Source of the DNA: Jackrogersella multiformis
Taxonomy: Eukaryota > Ascomycota > Sordariomycetes > Xylariales > Hypoxylaceae
Length of the DNA stretch: 64,000 nucleotides
NCBI GenBank assembly: GCA_902806575.1
Contig: CADCXD010000004.1
Coordinates: 3,038,001 to 3,102,000, forward strand
Reading direction: 5' to 3'
The notes below the pieces were generated by a model. It ran no database searches. It was not told the DNA's origin and saw only the letters and a list, made by a program, of their open reading frames with translations. Below are positions 35,691 through 47,770 of this stretch, piece after piece (positions within the stretch are counted from its first letter, which is position 1; each line of letters begins with the position of its first letter). The position numbers were made by a program, and so were the translations under genes.

Positions 35691-38600
35691 GTCTCTGTGA
35701 CTAGAGAATCCCGTTAGTAATTGTTCAGTGATGAAAATGGACGAAATTTATTCGTGCTGTAGGTGAAGGAGAGAAATTTGATGAAAGAGGGAGAATACTT
35801 GGGATATGGAATACCTCACCACTGGTGAAGGAGGGGTCCAGCTATGGATGAATGAATAGGCAGAAATGTTATGCTACCTGGTGGTTGGGAAGGGAGATAT
35901 CACTTGATGATGAACTTAAGATAATGTTTACCTTGTTTATTTCGGGGAAATGTTTTGACTGTGAAGTCCGTGTATGGTAGAGAATAGAAAAAGAATATGT
36001 ATTGTTGATGGAGATTAGGTGATGGTGATGTGATCTGTGTAGAATGAAAGTTGAAAAGGGAAGAAAGTTTTAGGAATTTAGGTGGGAGGTGGAAAGATTA
36101 TAGAGTAGGGGAAAGTATTTGTGGGGCCGGGAACGAGAATTTTATGGGGGGGGGGGTTGGGGGAAAAGGGTGCTGTAGGGTTGGGGACGATAATATCGTG
36201 TGGCGGGGGCGAGAGTGTTATGATGTAGGATAGAGGACGATTATGCCTAGCATGAGACTGGAAATTTTACTTACAGAGACCTAGGTTGGTGAACCGAGTT
36301 ACCAGATTAGCAACGAATCGGACGTTGCGTGGGATGAGCTTTAGTAGATGTGACTGAACAAAGTACTATGTGTGATGTAATAACAATCAGACCGGAAGAC
36401 ACACCAGGTCAAGAATGAGTAGAGGTAGAAAGTAAAGTTGGTAAGATTGAAAGAACAGGTGAAGAATTATGAAAGTTACCGAAGAGGAGGTGTGATGCGA
36501 TGATGAGAGTCGATCACGGTTTGTTGTAGAGTTGTAGAGTTGTAGTGTTGTAGAGGAGTTGTAGAGTGGTATCAAAACTCGGGGTTGGTGTCCAAGAAGT
36601 TTTGTTACTGGTAAGAAGAGAAAAAAAGAAGGAAGGGAGAAAGTTTTGGGGGGTGGGAGACCTATGTATTTATAGTATTTGGAGGGGCGGAGTGATTTTG
36701 CAAATCACCTGGGTGATTAGGTACTTGATTTTTTCTACGTACGGTATTTATTTTTCGACCAATAGAAAAATTCGTACAGGACTGATTAACCATATATGCC
36801 ACCTGATCCTGTGATATTTTTAATTTAATTCGAGTAGCAGGCTGATTTCGTACTGATTTCCTACGCACTGACCTCCTTTACTGATTTTAAAGCTGTAAAT
36901 TCACCACTTAATTTAATCTGTACCTATGTATCCCCATATTCTTCTTTTAATCTTCGATCCGATTTAATTTATACGTATATTTTCTCAGGTCTCAAAGCTA
37001 CAATAGCTATTCTCGCACTAAATACTGTGCTGAAATTAAATTAAATCAGTAATATTACCCACTTAAAAAATCGAAACATGTTCATTATGATTAATTGGTT
37101 ATGGCACAACGATCTCGACGCAAAATCAGTAACTAGTATGTATACCTTAATAACATTCATTATATAGTACATTAAGTGTGTTGTTATAGCAGTATCCGTA
37201 TAAAATTTAATAAACCCGTTTCGATTCCGCAGCACCCAGGTACTTTCTCTTTCTTTGCATTCGGTAAAAATTAATATACGAAGTACTTATTAATAATTCA
37301 CCTCGCAATTTCAACGTTAAAAACATTGACTAAGCTATTTCTATGATTTCTTAGGTATTTAGCTATCCTATTAGTATAGTAATACTTCCGGTTCGGTTTA
37401 CCCTTTGTGCTCTAGCTATTGTTAAAGATCATACCTGCTCAATTATGTGACTTAAGGAAATGCGGCTCAATTAGTAGACGTTAAAACTAGCGTGAGACCC
37501 CCCGCCATGAAGGTTGCAGCCCTATCTTCAATTAATCTAAACAGATCAGGGGGTCTATTTTACCCCGCTGTAGATCGATCTCTTGGCATTTTAATTTGGG
37601 AAGGTGCAATAAGGTAATCCGTCGTACCTGCGTACGGGTAGGTACCTTAGGTACCTATGCATTGTGCCGCCTTACTAAGGTACCTAAGTACCCACCCACC
37701 CACCTAGTGCATTGAAGACATCTAATGATAATTTTCTTGAGATAACGCCTTACCTTCCAATTTAAAGTTTGTGACTCACTTGGTTCCATGGCGGGGGTGA
37801 TATTAAGGCAAGAACCACCTAGGGTAAGCGCGGGGTAGGCGCGGGGTAATTGCGATGGCATCTATAGATCTGTGTGATTTTATTAGGTCGGCAGGTACAG
37901 TGATTGTTTACCGCCCCGCAATCGTGTCCTACCCGTATTCTCATGCTGACATAAGGGAGGAGGTAATAGTGAGGTTAATCAGTGATTTTTATGAAAGCAT
38001 CGTGAGGTAGTATTAAATACGCGATTTTAGTATACCTAGGTAGGTGGAATCTAACAGAGGCTCGGTAGTTTATTGCTGTGATTAACTTAATTAAATGCTA
38101 AATTTTTGTTCTGGGGGGGGTTAACAGAATTAGCCTCGGATAAGCCGCCTTTTGGCAGAAAGAGTAAAAAGGTCCGAAAATGAGTTATCGATGGACAGGT
38201 TCCTAACTAGAGTCTTTGGTCACTAAATGGAAAATATGAATAATATTTTCTGCTTTATTTGACGATGGCTGTAGGCTCGCGAGTATCACCCATGAGGAAG
38301 GATATTGGTCCCCGTGATGAAGTGTTTACAGAGGTAACGTGATTAACATTCGACATAACCTGAATGCTATTAGTTTGCCGGGGGAAATCATAGCAAGTAG
38401 CAACGATATAATTGAGGAGCAGATGAATTAGATTATAATCAAAATAGTCGAGTAGCCAGCGTAGTGCTAAAAAACACCACTTTCATCGCGAATTGCAGTT
38501 TTCAGCAATCAAGAAGAAAAGAACTCGGAAGAGATAAATGCTGTTTACTTAAAGCTAGCACTTGGGACTTCAAGGAGACGAGAAATCTGGTAGATTTCTT

Positions 38601-41028
38601 ACTATGAAACATTTACATGCCTACTTCCCAGTAAGATCATGATCATTCTCTCATTAGCATCGTAAAGGGTACTATTTATGGATAATTTATTCCCCCATCC
38701 CCATGTTGTAGAACCATTCTAAGGATAACTTTAGTCCATGGTATGGCAACATACTGGTCTCTACTACCCTCAATGCGTTTAAAAGCATATCTATCCTAAT
38801 GAAGAACGGGAACCAGCAATCCCTAACATGTGCGGCTCTCCCGTAATATGATCGATGCTCATTGTAAAAGCATAATATACGCTATAAGACATTTTGTCAG
38901 ATCGTTTCGGTTACCTAGGTATAAAGGAAGTTAAAGTGGAAAATACCACAGTAGTACGTACGCATTTTATGCTACCTAGGATGCAATATGAACCCATATA
39001 TTCCTTACAACCCTTCATATGTCTTTTATCGCTCGTTGGTTCGGTATAGTATAGTTTTACTAAGTAGGATGGGCACCTAGGTATTGTAAGGATATGACAT
39101 CAAACAGACAGAATATTATTAGTTAATGGATAGTATCAGATAGTTAGATAGGTACCACGCAGGAAAAAGAGGTTGAAAGACTTTCGCATGATATAAAATC
39201 TAACTTAATTGCTAAAAATATGCATAAAGCAGCATCCCTAAGACACGAGGAAAGTACTCGGTGCTTAGATCACCACTGATCGAATATTGGACGTAAGTAT
39301 TCCTGGATCACCATGACACTAATACACGGCTCTTTATATCGGTACATGGTATAAGCGTATATATATTTAAGTTAAGCATATCATATATGCATTAATCGGA
39401 TATATCGATCCAACGAGCCGTTTATTGGTGTCGTGGTTCCGAGGTCTGTCCTCTGGTAGATATTTATGACCCTCAGTCTTCTTGAGAATCTTTAGCTTGC
39501 GATCGTTGACTTGATTTATAGTAAGTTGGTAGGTTATTACCTAAAGGGAAGCTCGCGACGGTTTTGGGGTATGTTGTTTCCCGTAGATACACTGCTATAT
39601 GAAGAGCGCAGTCGGCGATTGTCCTAATTTTCTGTTCGTTACCCGTGGACGTCTTGGGTGATAGAATTCCTTTGATAATGGGTACTATCTGGAGGCAGTC
39701 TATAGTCAGGTAGTCACAGGACGATATCCAGGAGTCTGGTACCAAAATAAGACATGATTCTCAGCTTACCTACTTGTGGTTGGTTGTGCAACATACGCAG
39801 TTGCGTTAGGCTGATGGTGCAAAGAGCTCAATGGCTGAGGTATTCTGTAGAACTTCTACCATGGTAAATAATCAGCAGTAGCTGGAGGTTCTCAAATTGG
39901 TTTCTTTGGGGTATAGTTGTTGCTTTAGTCAGCTCGTTTCAAACCCAGCCAAACTGATGAAGCTACCTCCGGCTGTAAAGATAGACGACAAGGAAACAAG
40001 GGAAATTCAAACCCGAGAAAGACGCGTTACGTGATACGATATCCCATTAAGTTTCAGAGAAACGAACACAAACTATCTCAAGGTATTTATCATGGCGATC
40101 AGAATTCGCGTCCTAGGTTAGGGTAGCTTAATAGTACTTTCATAAACCTTACGATGATCTTGATATTTGAAAAAGCATCCATGAGAGAATTAATAAGCGT
40201 TATCTCTGCGCAGATCAAGGTTGATATGGCTGATCAAAACAGCCGACGTGTCAAATAGCAAATAAGATGTAAATTGTAACAAGTTTTTAGGACTCTAGGT
40301 CGGGTTTTGGTTTAATTACAGTCGAGCTGCTTCCTGGCGATAGTGTGCGGTCTTTCGCTTTGCGGCGCAAGTAGATCGTGAAAGTAGCGTGCTTGAACCA
40401 TGACATAAGTAGCAAGCATGATATGCAGGACTTTTCTAGGATAAAATTAGAACAATAAGATAGAGCTGGCCAATTTTCCTCGCAAAATATTCGCAGGCGG
40501 GCTAAGTAGTATGATAACTTGGATGTTAGATATGTTTAAGCGGGTAAATATACCTAATGAAATTCACTTAAGGAAGCTATTGAGGTCCTAGCACTTCCTC
40601 ATGGCAGTAACTACTTCATCTAGCTAGATATCTCTGGGACTCTGCCCTCGCGACATAAAGCTCGTCCCTATATTAAGTCACATCGGCAATACTATGTCAT
40701 GGAATCACACATAGAAAGGAATAGGTAGTTGTCGCAATAAAACTCCATGTTTTTATGATTAATCTACCTACTGGCGTTATGCCAAGAGGCAAAAATCAAA
40801 AGGGTACGAGTATCCTTCTCAATGAAACTCTGATGTGACCATGAAAAACAGGTGTAAATCCTTCCAATGTATGTCCATCCTCCAACCTCCGTGCTTGGGA
40901 TTGTACCTGCTCACAGTACATTAGCCGATGTCGAGAAGTCAAAATTAATACATATAAACGTACCACAAAATAAGAGAAGTAGAGATTGCCATGATGCTTC
41001 TCAAAAACTCGAAAGGGGCTAGTGCTTG
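35691..41028. other. Large gene-poor interval, 5.3 kb
   Basis: The left part (about 35.7-36.7 kb) is purine-rich on the plus strand, hence pyrimidine-rich on the strand of the gene at 35690, and probably its promoter or leader. It holds a G11 run (36146-36156) and a GTTGTAGA minisatellite (36522-36567). The rest is AT-rich without a supported gene. Two TACCTAGGTA palindromes lie at 38033-38042 and 38912-38921. A 90-codon minus ORF at 39473-39745 reads protein-like but has no domain I know. Relic repeats are possible. Confidence 0.4.
36522..36567. repeat. GTTGTAGA minisatellite
   Basis: About five imperfect units of GTTGTAGAGTT are arrayed head to tail in the presumed upstream region of the minus-strand gene at 34311-35690. 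Confidence 0.8.
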
Positions 41029-41943
41029 CTAGAGATAACCATGTGTGTCGTGGTGTGGGTACATCCAGGTGTTGGGTGGGAAACCATAGGTGAGGGAATT
41101 AGGCGACGTCGCCATCGACGCCATCGATGTCATCCTTGTCGGACTTGGTAACTGTTGAGGGAAACCCATGTTAGCAGGATAGTCAAAGGAATGAATCCCC
41201 GGGATCATCGGAGCAGGCGAATGCGCGTGCGAATGCGAATGATGGTGCCCGACGCCGCCATAGACCGGGACACTACCATCATCACGCTTCTCTGTGGCAC
41301 AGATGACTAAGACTTCATCGTCGTCTTCGTCGGTCTGGACGTTGGTAGAAGGCGGTGTGCTAGGTTGACCCAACGATGCTACGCCGTTTATGGGTGTAGC
41401 ATCAGGAACGGCGGCAGTTGCGCCACCAACATTATCCTGCTCCGCTTTCACGGCGATTGAATCTTCGGATTTGACTTCACCTTTGACCTCTTTCTTCACA
41501 GGTTCATCGACGTCGCCAGCCTCTTCATCAACTGTGGCAAGCTTGCGCTTCTTGCTGGGAGCGCGAGTCTTGACACCCTCCTTGGTATCCTTCTCCTTCT
41601 TGACACCGCCAGATGGGTTGATGCCATGAGCCTTCAGAAGACGCTCATATCGCTTGGCGCTGAATAAATAAAAAGTGGTTAGCTGGATGATTTTACTTAG
41701 ATTGGGGGTAGTTGAATTAAGGCCGTGGAAGACGAAATAGTAACAAAGACTTGGGAATATACTTACGCGGCGCCCTTGCTGACGATGCTAGCTTCCTTGG
41801 CGACTTCGGTGAAATCAACCTGTTCATATCAGCAATGAATCCCTACTATTGTTTTTAAGGGTAGTTCTCACCTTGCCTGCAGTCGAGTGCTTAATGCACA
41901 CGATGAGGAACTTGAACTGCGAATCCACATCTGAAGGAGCCAT
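41029..41943 (-). CDS. Myb_DNA-bind_8-type nuclear protein with clustered SUMO-consensus motifs
   Basis: Exons 41943-41872, 41819-41767 and 41659-41029 with introns of 52 bp (GTGAGA...ACAG) and 107 bp (GTAAGT...TTCAG), giving 251 residues. The first 55 residues (QFKFLIVCIKHSTAGK / VDFTEVAKEASIVSKGAA / AKRYERLLKAHG) are a textbook example of the short fungal Myb-like domain. A nuclear signal PSKKRKL follows near 78-84. Residues 96-115 contain four psi-K-x-E motifs: VKKE, VKGE, VKSE and VKAE. The C-terminal half is disordered, with a His/Ser run (GGVGHHHSHSHAHS). Intron 1 coincides with the intron of the 22895 gene. A chromatin or transcription role is inferred; no target is known. Confidence 0.88.
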
Positions 41944-44390
41944 CTTGATGGTAGTTAAGTGAGGAATGAGATGATGAAGAGTGATTATTGTTATGTGTTG
42001 GGGATGTAAGAGTGAGTATTTCTGATGTTGATGGGTAGAAGATCAAGATTTGAAGTAAGGTGGATGGATGAATTGAGAAAAGAAAGATGGTGGGCAAGTA
42101 GGAAAATATCTGATCTGTCAAGCAGATGTTCCCCCAGGTGAGTTGCCCTAGGGTTTATTTCATTTGGTGGTGCTTGCCTTCAAATCGTGATCAACAACTA
42201 TACTCGGGGAGTTGGATCCTCGGGCACATCACGATTTGGAAGTCATACTACAATATGCAGCAGTTGACGAGTGGGGGTTTCGGTAAACAGTCTAGTCTAG
42301 AGGTGGCTTTCTATGGACGTAACTAGTTCTGCTTTTTATGTCGTCATACATACGGACACACTGAGGGGTTTCGTGGACAGTCAATGTCAGGGCCAGCGGG
42401 TAAAATACGAAGATTCATATACTCTACTATAGATAACTGTCAGAATATTGCCTTTGAGTGTCGTGAATAATCTTAGATGAGACTTTAGTGGTAAATACAA
42501 AGATAAGGGATAATCTTATCTTTCCTCTTTCATTAATCACTGTGTATTATGTCAAAGATCTAGATAGCATGTCCTATAGTCGCCTTTGTTATCACTATAA
42601 TTTCACCCCACTCGTAGGATCCGTCTTACATCAGGGGCTTGTACTAGTGACAAACAGGGGGGGGGAGACGGGGAAGACGGAAGCTATCACACTTACTGAC
42701 GGGGGATACGGCGAGCTCTATGGTGATCTATCGACTTGACTAGATCTGTGTGTATGAAGGTGTAAAAAGGTAAATATTTACAGAAGACTGGCGGTGAGCC
42801 TATATGATCGCGGATCGGCTTAATATAAACCCGCATGATCCCTATCTGTATAGGAGTGGTTGCTCCGAGCTTCATCCCGACAAAGACATCGATAATTCTA
42901 CCCCGCAAAGAGAATCACCGTAAAAGTCGAAACCAACTTAGAGATACCAATACCTGCCTAGGGAGTAGTATTGTGTCATTTTCCGTTACCGAAATGGTCA
43001 TAACGTGAAGTATCTTCGACCAGACTCGCCGCGGCCGCTTTATCCTTGATACAAATACCTGTATTGATGATGATCGAACTATTAGGTTATCACCTATGAT
43101 TACGTTTATCGCAGAGGGCTCCCCGCCGCACACACCAGCAATACCCCTTATATAAAACCCGCCGATCTAATTCTATCTCGCGTCCAGTCCCAGTAACTCG
43201 CAGAAACCGAGCCGGCAGTAAGGTTAGAATAGAGAGAGTTAGATATGACCAAGTCGAAGATGAAGGGAGGGACATCGATGTATAGCAAAAGTCGTACATC
43301 CTCGTGTCTAATTAAGTTCGCAGCTGGAATCCTACCACGCGGAATAGAGAGTAATACGCTGAAGAGATGCGATAAAATCAAGATAAAGGTGGCACAGGAA
43401 TAACACGAGACCATACGGTCATTGATAAACAGAAGTCGCAAAAGCATATCCCATATCTACCAGGGAGAATAGATCCCAAAACAATGAACAGGCGAGCGGA
43501 AGTTTCAATGGCTATCCGTATCTCCATATGAAGTTATATTTGCACCAAGAGGCATGAATAAATATGACATGGAGATTCATCGGAAGAAGACACCAGTCAT
43601 AATACCTCGCCGCTTCCGTTAAAATGGTTCCTTATCAATATAACCTTACCAAATATTAATCCCTCACAGTCATTAAGCTAATTAATATTAATATACACTT
43701 TAGTGCTACCTACTTATAGAGACATGTTTTCCCATAAAATCTAGTGGCAAGCCTCTAATGTCTAGTTCCTGAATTATTTGTTAAGCTGTAAACAAACTTA
43801 ACATCCAGATAACTACCTAGGTAACTTTGCACTTGTCTATATCAAATTATGTGAAGCCATATTAAGACTTGACACTGCTAGAAACATCTAGGTGTGACTA
43901 AGGGACTCAAGACTTGATTTTTCGCTTTTCTCGGTATATAAGTAACATATGTAGGTGATTTGAATTAACCCGCGATTATATTTAATAGTCAAATAGAATA
44001 TGTGATTAATCGGATTGTTTTAGTTTATTAGGAATTTCAGTAACAATCTCCCTGCTTCCATTAAGGAAGCATTTGCTTAAAGTATTAATTTTAATCGCCA
44101 TTTTAACATTTACATAAATAAGCGTATCATCCCTTTTTATTATATTCTAATCTCATGGGTTTTAATAAATTAAACTGCCAGTTACTTCACTTTAATAACT
44201 TGCTAATCAAATTGTTAATGTTTTTCTTAGACTTTTATCTTTTTAGTTAAAGTCGCTTAATGTTTTCGTATTATACTTAAACTAGTAATGGTTCGTATTA
44301 GGTTAATATTTATATGGTGATATATAAGGCATTAATATAATATTATCTCTCAGTAAAAATTTATATGATTAATCGTTATATTTGATTAAC
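41944..44390. other. Intergenic region, becoming AT-rich to the right
   Basis: On the minus strand about 41945-42110 is pyrimidine-rich, a likely leader of the gene at 41943. The rest has no supported gene. A G9 run is at 42657-42665 and a TACCTAGGTA palindrome at 43814-43823. Overlapping ORFs at 42.5-43.5 kb (both strands) have no coding character. From 43.6 kb AT content rises with TTAATATTAA-like tracts, suggesting older decayed sequence. Confidence 0.4.
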
Positions 44391-44392
44391 CG

Positions 44393-46800
44393 TCACATAT
44401 AAACGCCTTTTACAATATTTTGATTTTCTTTCGTAACAACTTAAACCTATTAGCCATTCCCAGCAGTAAGTACCCCTAAGTCCATTAGGATAAGTCGGTT
44501 AGGATTTAACTTTACTGTAGTGGGTCACATAGCCTTCTGTTTTACCCGGAAAGCAGCTCTGTTCATAGTCGCGTTGCCTTTGCATATATCTCCTACGCGA
44601 CGACATTAAGAATGAACATTACATATACGCAGGGACCCACATGATTACTCTACTATGCATATCCCACCATCTTCCCTCGTTACTAACCCTCCCATTAAAT
44701 CCTTAAGACCATTTTTATTTCCTAACAGGTTGTTCCTTTTTTTCTTTCTTCTCTCACCCTGCTTCACTCTCTCTAATATTCTTAAGCTTTTCGAGCTTCG
44801 GTATGTCTTACATCAATGTCCATCTCTCCTAAGTAATAAGCCCCCCACTCCATTTTCTAGTCCTACTCTCACCACACATACCTTTTCAACGTATATAATC
44901 TCCTCCCACTACTATTACTCTTCCCACAACTTCAGTTTAATATCACCTGCACTACAACAACTCATCACATCCTCCTAATCATTAAGTACTAACATATCAA
45001 TTCAGTTAACACCCTCTTATTGTAAAGATCAACCGCAATCAAATTCAATACATATCTACTACTTCGATTCCCGGTCTTCCAGTTATTGAATAGGTTCTCT
45101 AATAGCTTCGGCGAACTAAAAAGGTATTCATCTTACTTCCCTCAATTAGAACACTTCACATCTCTCCATTTACACCCCCAGAACGAAAAACACGAGAACT
45201 GATTCTACCCGTATCTTCGCTGTTTATTCGTTAAATCCAGAATACACAGGAGTCTTGGAACCCTATGTATGATCGCTCTCCTGCTTCACCCCGCTCGTGT
45301 TTATTTTTTTACTCTATAGGCTTGATTCATTCTGATACACCCATTATTTATTACCTCTAGATATTCAGTAACCTGTTAACACATAAGAAAATTACAGAAT
45401 CACAATACAGTTTATTCGCCATGGCTCGAAGCAGACACCCGAGTGCTATCCAGCAGTTTGCCACAGAGCAGGTTACTACCAGTAATTCTGCTTATACGGA
45501 CACATCAGTTTCCACCGACGGCAATGACTTTGCCCCGACTCCCGATTATACCATGGTCCCCCCTTTGTCAGCTGTAGCTCATAATAACTCGTCCGAGCAG
45601 CCAGATTGGGGCTTCAATTATATCCCTCCCACCCCTGAGCAATTCAAGTCCAACGGCAGAGTCACGGGCCGTAACCTCATTCAATGGAACCGTAAGCATA
45701 TACTTTTATTTAGATTCAAGGGAACTCTTGCTAATATAACCCACGAAGGTCCACGAATGGCGGAGAAAGCCCTTTTAGCCTTGGTATACGAATTATCTGT
45801 TCGAGGGGTCGATATACCTTTCACCGAAGCGACCCATCGATTGAGTCCTGGATCATCTGGATCCTCTTTTCAGCAATATCTGGGTCGTACTCGAAATAAG
45901 CTGATCGCAGAAGGGCACTTGGTGCCACCTCCTCTTGGAAAGACGGTTGGCTCAGAGATCCGTGGATATATCCGCGAGTTTCCAGATAATCCGAAGAAAC
46001 TTACTCAAGCACGTCCAGTGAGATACGAGGAAAAGTGGCTGCACCCTAGAACAAACTTAGTTGACGCTGTTGACCTGGTGCACAGCCAGGAGGAACAAGA
46101 TGAGGCAATTCATCCTAGTCCTGTTGATAAACTCAATAGCGGCTCTACGAACCTAAACAATGGGTTCCAGATGGCTATAGGAAGTAACGAGAAAGATCGG
46201 ATTCAACCCGTGGAGGGAACTCCGATCCCTGAAGAAAGCCATGTTAACTTTGTTCGGGACATCTGCCAAGTAATCGATCAATATAGATCTAATAGACAGT
46301 CAACGGTACGGTCTTCTGAATTATACTTTCGTTGTTACTAAGCATTTACTAATTATTGATTATAGGGTATTCCTGAGTGCTCAACGTCGTCGTCCAACCA
46401 GATTCCCTGGTCTACTGGTAATACCCAGAGTCAAGCGGATATTTCAACATTCTCACCTTCCGTAGAGAACAACCTCTTGACCCCTATGCCCGATCGAGAT
46501 GGACCATTCATATTCTCGCCAGAGGACTTTGACCTCTCTTCTTTCAACGGAACCGGAGCTTCTTCTACATTCTCACCTTTAGAGAATTTCAACTGTTCGA
46601 TCCCTGATGGGACTGGGACTCTCCCTACACCCCCTTCAATGCATACAGTATCGCAGTCAACGGCGTTTAATGTCCCGATGATAGACCCGAACTTTCCAAT
46701 AGGCCCCGTGGGTCATGTACGCTCCCAGCCCGCGAATGTTGGTTTTCTGCCAACAATGCCTACATGGACTCCGAATAAGCGTCGGCGTCACTGAATACTA
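44393..46800 (+). repeat. Duplicated segment, copy 1 (upstream DNA plus gene)
   Basis: Starting at about 44393 (ATAAACGCCTTTTACAATATTT) this sequence recurs from about 62425 (ATAAACGCCTTTACAATATTTG). Shared landmarks include CATTCCCAGCAGTAAGTA, GGGTCACATAGCCTTCT against GGGTTACATAGCCTTCT, and GGGACCCACAT / CATATCCCACCAT against TGGACCCACAT / CATCCCACCAT. The similarity continues through the gene at 45421. Copies are offset by about 18.0 kb and flank the AT-rich transposon block. Confidence 0.85.
45421..46794 (+). CDS. Predicted DNA-binding-like protein (fungal GSSGSSxxQYLxRxR family), duplicated
   Basis: Exons 45421-45691, 45749-46305 and 46366-46794 with introns of 57 and 60 bp, giving 418 residues. 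The conserved core at about residues 78-155 runs GRNLIQWNR (83-91), MAEKALLALVYELSVRGVD (94-112), then PGSSGSSFQQYLGRTRNKLI and VPPPLGK. This pattern recurs in many hypothetical Pezizomycotina proteins and looks like a Myb/SANT-type three-helix unit; I know no function. The tail is Ser/Thr/Pro-rich and ends PNKRRRH, nuclear-signal-like. Intron 1 is a multiple of three with no stop, so retention inserts 19 residues after WN; the paralog and branch-like GCTAAT support splicing. The start ATG has good context (GCCATGG). Confidence 0.8.
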
Positions 46801-47160
46801 TAAAACAATTAATGAACTAGTCTAGTTGGAGCGAATCCATGTGGTATCAGTCAGCTACGGATTACACCAGTTTGGTTGGTGTTCTAACAGTATACGTTTG
46901 AGAAGGATCAAGAGAGACTCCCTTAGAGAGGTGATGGTGTTAAGGCTGCACGGTCGGAAATAGGGGATAAAAGGGGCTACAGGGGTAATGACAGTTCTTT
47001 ATCAATTGATACCCGTGACGGAAACAGCAGTCTACACTGTATTTTAGATTCTCATAATTCAATTGAGAAGGTATCATAAAGGTTATACTAGACCATTCTA
47101 CTGATGGGTGTATATATTGTGTGACAACGGTCATGCTTAACCTAAGGACTGATTCTAAAA
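46795..47160. other. 3' flank of the duplicated gene, up to the AT-rich block
   Basis: Ordinary base composition without a supported gene. It ends abruptly near 47160, where AT content jumps to an extreme level. Confidence 0.5.
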
Positions 47161-47489
47161 GCTATAACAGTTACATTAAGCTTTATCATCATTTTACAAT
47201 TTCCAAATTTAAGAAGGATTATATAATTTTAAATCATAAAATATACATATAAAGTCCATTATTAATATCATACGGATAGCGTTATGTAACTTTAAAAACT
47301 TATTTATTAAATATTTAATAATTTTTTTTAATTTTATAATTATTATTTTCTTATATTAATATCTTTTTAATTAAACTGGAGATTTTATTAATAATAATAA
47401 AAAATAAGGTATTTAAGTTAAAAAAAAATTATTTTTATTTTAATTATTTATTAACATTATATATAAATTATTATAAAAAGTCTCGTAAA

Positions 47490-47770
47490 ATATAATTTTA
47501 AATAATAATTTTTTATGGTTTTAAGGTTTTTACTTTTTACTTTTTCTTATAAAATAAGTCGTAATAATTTATATATATAAAATTTAAATTTTTTTAAACG
47601 TTATTATAGCTTTTTTAATTTTATTAATTTAATTTTATATATAATAATTAAGTTTTTTAATTAATTTTATTTAATAACTTTATTTTATAAATTTTAATAT
47701 ATCTCGTATTTATTAATTATATTTTATTTCGTAAAGCTTATTCGTATAATATTAACTTTTTTTTTAATAT
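47490..47770 (-). repeat. Left terminal repeat of the outer element (its 3' LTR)
   Basis: Matches 62067-62367 over about 270 bp with point changes: AATAATAATTTTTTATGG..., a TTTTTACTTTTTACTTTTTCTTATAAA core, and the CATATCTCGTATTTATTAA / CGTAAAGCTTATTCGTAT end. Immediately interior lies AACTTTTTTTTTTAAT, which on the minus strand is a polypurine tract preceding this LTR, consistent with minus orientation. The outer edge is uncertain; similarity may begin as far left as 47400. Confidence 0.7.

Larger units (their letters stand above)
5548..43823. repeat. Dispersed TACCTAGGTA palindrome family
   Basis: Perfect 10-bp copies at 5548, 5667, 5675, 6760, 10143, 11961, 12257, 22011, 24253, 24291, 27052, 27091, 32777, 32980, 33801, 38033, 38912 and 43814. 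All copies I found are in intergenic DNA. Many are extended to longer palindromes by flanking TAC/GTA or CC/GG. None was seen in the transposon block. Confidence 0.85.

Noticed and set aside
44655..44978. 107-codon plus-strand ORF in the duplicated upstream region
   Set aside because: Pyrimidine-rich leader-like sequence; the matching ORF is not preserved in copy 2.
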